Assembly: GCF_016917355.1 (NCBI RefSeq)
Contig: NZ_CP070304.1
Location: 2,852,001 to 2,916,000, forward strand
DNA: 64,000 nt
Direction: 5' to 3'
Source: Glaciimonas sp. PAMC28666
Lineage (GTDB): Bacteria > Pseudomonadota > Gammaproteobacteria > Burkholderiales > Burkholderiaceae_D
This document shows, in pieces, positions 62,501 to 64,000 of the stretch. Made by a program: the position numbers and the translations under genes. Numbering within the stretch: position 1 is the first letter of the stretch; every line of letters starts with the position of its first letter. The notes beneath the pieces were generated by a model. That model had not been told where the DNA came from. It did not search any database and worked only from the letters and a program-made list of their open reading frames with translations.

Positions 62501-64000
62501 ATGCCTGACCAAAATAATTCGCAAGCGCTACATATCCTGCAGACAATATTCGGCTATCCGTCGTTCCGTGGGCAGCAGGCGGAGATTGTCGGTCACGTTG
62601 CCGCTGGTGGTGATGCGCTGGTCTTGATGCCGACCGGTGGCGGCAAATCGTTGTGCTATCAGATTCCTGCAATGCTACGTGAAGGTGTGGGCGTGGTGGT
62701 ATCGCCTCTGATCGCGTTGATGCAGGATCAGGTTGATGCATTGGCAGAAGTCGGTGTGCGCGCTGCGTTTCTGAACTCGACCCAAACCTATGAAGAAGCA
62801 TCGCAAATTGAGCGGCGCGTGCGCAGCGGTGATCTTGATCTGGTGTATGTTGCACCCGAACGCCTGCTGACGCCACGTTGTCTCGATTTGCTGGAGTCGT
62901 CGAAAATTGCGCTATTCGCGATTGACGAGGCGCATTGCGTATCCCAATGGGGCCATGATTTTCGACCAGAGTACATCAAGCTGTCGATACTCCATGAGCG
63001 CTTTCCTAATGTGCCACGAATTGCGCTTACGGCGACCGCCGATCATCAGACCCGAGAAGAAATTGCACTACGTTTGCAATTACAGGACGGCGCAAAATTT
63101 GTATCGTCATTTGATCGTCCGAATATTCGCTATCAGATTGTGGAAAAAGCGAATGGCCGCAAACAGTTGCTCGACTTCATTCAGGCCGAGCATATTGGCG
63201 ACGCCGGTATCGTCTACTGCTTATCGCGTAAAAAAGTAGAGGAAACTGCTGAATTTTTGAAGCAGCAAGGCATATCTGCGCTGCCCTATCATGCCGGTAT
63301 GGAATACGCTATACGCAGCAAAAATCAGGGCCGGTTTTTGCGTGAAGAAAGCATCGTCATGGTTGCCACGATCGCTTTTGGCATGGGCATAGATAAGCCG
63401 GATGTGCGCTTTGTCGCCCATCTGGACTTGCCTAAAAGTATCGAAGGATATTATCAGGAGACTGGCCGTGCCGGACGTGATGGCGGCCCGGCCAATGCGT
63501 GGATGGCCTACGGTTTGCAGGACGTGGTGCAGCAACGCCGTATGATCGATGAATCTGAGGCCGGTGAAACTTTCAAGCGGGTACAGGGTGTCAAGCTGGA
63601 TGCGATGCTGGGACTGTGCGAGACGCTGTTTTGCCGGCGGGTGCGACTGCTGGACTATTTCGGTGAGGAATCGACGCGTTGCGGCAATTGTGACACCTGT
63701 ATGTCGCCGCCTGTATCGTTCGATGCGACCGTGGTTGTGCAGAAATTACTTTCTACCATCTATCGTGTTGACCAACGTTTTGGGGCGATTCATGTTCTGG
63801 ATGTGTTGCGCGGAATTGATTCCGATAAGATCAAACAATGGCGGCATGATGAACTCTCGACGTTCGGGATCGGAAGCGATCGTAGTGAGCAGGAGTGGCG
63901 GGCGATTTTGCGACAATCGATTGCGTTGGGGCTGGTGAGTGTTGATCATGAGTCGTATAGCGCGTTGAAGTTGACGGATGCTGCTAAGCCGGTTTTGCGT
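62501..64000 (+). CDS. recQ: ATP-dependent DNA helicase RecQ, N-terminal 500 residues (runs off the right edge)
   Basis: Superfamily 2 3'-5' helicase for recombination and replication-fork repair. The frame opens [20 protein letters not shown] and is uninterrupted to the edge. Motif 0 and Walker [11 protein letters not shown] and [14 protein letters not shown] (about residues 44-57). Motif [19 protein letters not shown]. Motifs [41 protein letters not shown] and [13 protein letters not shown]. The zinc-binding RQC part has CGNCDTC, and a winged-helix portion follows. The HRDC domain and stop codon are beyond the window. No ribosome site stands out before 62501, but the ATG precedes the conserved region directly. 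Confidence 0.96.
   Translation, partial: MPDQNNSQALHILQTIFGYPSFRGQQAEIVGHVAAGGDALVLMPTGGGKSLCYQIPAMLREGVGVVVSPLIALMQDQVDALAEVGVRAAFLNSTQTYEEASQIERRVRSGDLDLVYVAPERLLTPRCLDLLESSKIALFAIDEAHCVSQWGHDFRPEYIKLSILHERFPNVPRIALTATADHQTREEIALRLQLQDGAKFVSSFDRPNIRYQIVEKANGRKQLLDFIQAEHIGDAGIVYCLSRKKVEETAEFLKQQGISALPYHAGMEYAIRSKNQGRFLREESIVMVATIAFGMGIDKPDVRFVAHLDLPKSIEGYYQETGRAGRDGGPANAWMAYGLQDVVQQRRMIDESEAGETFKRVQGVKLDAMLGLCETLFCRRVRLLDYFGEESTRCGNCDTCMSPPVSFDATVVVQKLLSTIYRVDQRFGAIHVLDVLRGIDSDKIKQWRHDELSTFGIGSDRSEQEWRAILRQSIALGLVSVDHESYSALKLTDAAKPVLR

Overview
The window looks like the chromosome of a betaproteobacterium of the order Burkholderiales, most probably the family Oxalobacteraceae (Herbaspirillum/Collimonas/Glaciimonas-like). 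This is inferred from gene order (hemL-thiD-rubredoxin-pilGHIJ-chpA; algH-ruvX-pyrR-pyrB-pyrC'-plsC; phosphomannomutase-waaC-kdoO-waaA) and from the protein families, not from any search. No rRNA, tRNA or CRISPR array was seen. Two genes run off the ends: hemL on the left and recQ on the right.

Layout. (1) 1-1818: hemL and thiD on the minus strand, and a rubredoxin on the plus strand. (2) 2063-12587: the Pil-Chp chemosensory operon for type IV pili (pilG, pilH, pilI, pilJ and a 2122-residue ChpA hybrid kinase). (3) 12893-20609: photolyase, then algH-ruvX-pyrR-pyrB-pyrC'-plsC, with apaH convergent. The pyrC-like gene has lost most metal ligands and is probably a structural, non-catalytic dihydroorotase. 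(4) 21070-41791: a surface polysaccharide locus of about 21 kb. It contains rfbBACD for dTDP-L-rhamnose and a Wzm/Wzt ABC exporter with a C-terminal cargo domain. Next comes a 1020-residue fusion of methyltransferase, coiled coil and two glycosyltransferases. A block for a dTDP-3-acetamido-3,6-dideoxyhexose is interleaved with GtrA/GtrB/GT-C-like membrane proteins. The locus ends with wecB, further glycosyltransferases, an epimerase, a small phosphoglycosyltransferase and a WbpM-type dehydratase. From about 29 kb to 42 kb it is visibly AT-richer than its surroundings, and an H-NS family gene sits at its right edge.

(5) 42776-48335: LPS core genes: phosphomannomutase/phosphoglucomutase, heptosyltransferase I, Kdo 3-hydroxylase, Kdo transferase and an ElyC/YdcF protein. 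(6) 48336-50922: an accessory patch with one polytopic membrane protein, bounded by what I read as decayed IS256-type and IS5-type transposase fragments. (7) 50923-57656: an RND efflux operon (acrA-acrB-oprM, minus strand) with a divergent TetR repressor. A perfect palindrome close to the E. coli AcrR operator lies inside the efflux promoter. (8) 57814-64000: rhodanese, protein-isoaspartate methyltransferase, a Cys-cluster protein, a DUF1439 lipoprotein, two undecaprenyl-diphosphatases and recQ.

Much of the window serves the cell envelope. Sugar nucleotides are made by rfb, wecB, wbpM and the phosphomannomutase, and glycans are assembled on undecaprenyl phosphate and exported by Wzm/Wzt. Lipid A-core is built by waaC/waaA/kdoO, and the carrier lipid is recycled by the two UppP proteins. 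The best candidates for something undescribed are the methyltransferase-coiled coil-double glycosyltransferase fusion beside Wzt (a possible combined chain terminator and ruler) and the three-part Gtr-like module wired to a 3-acetamido sugar.
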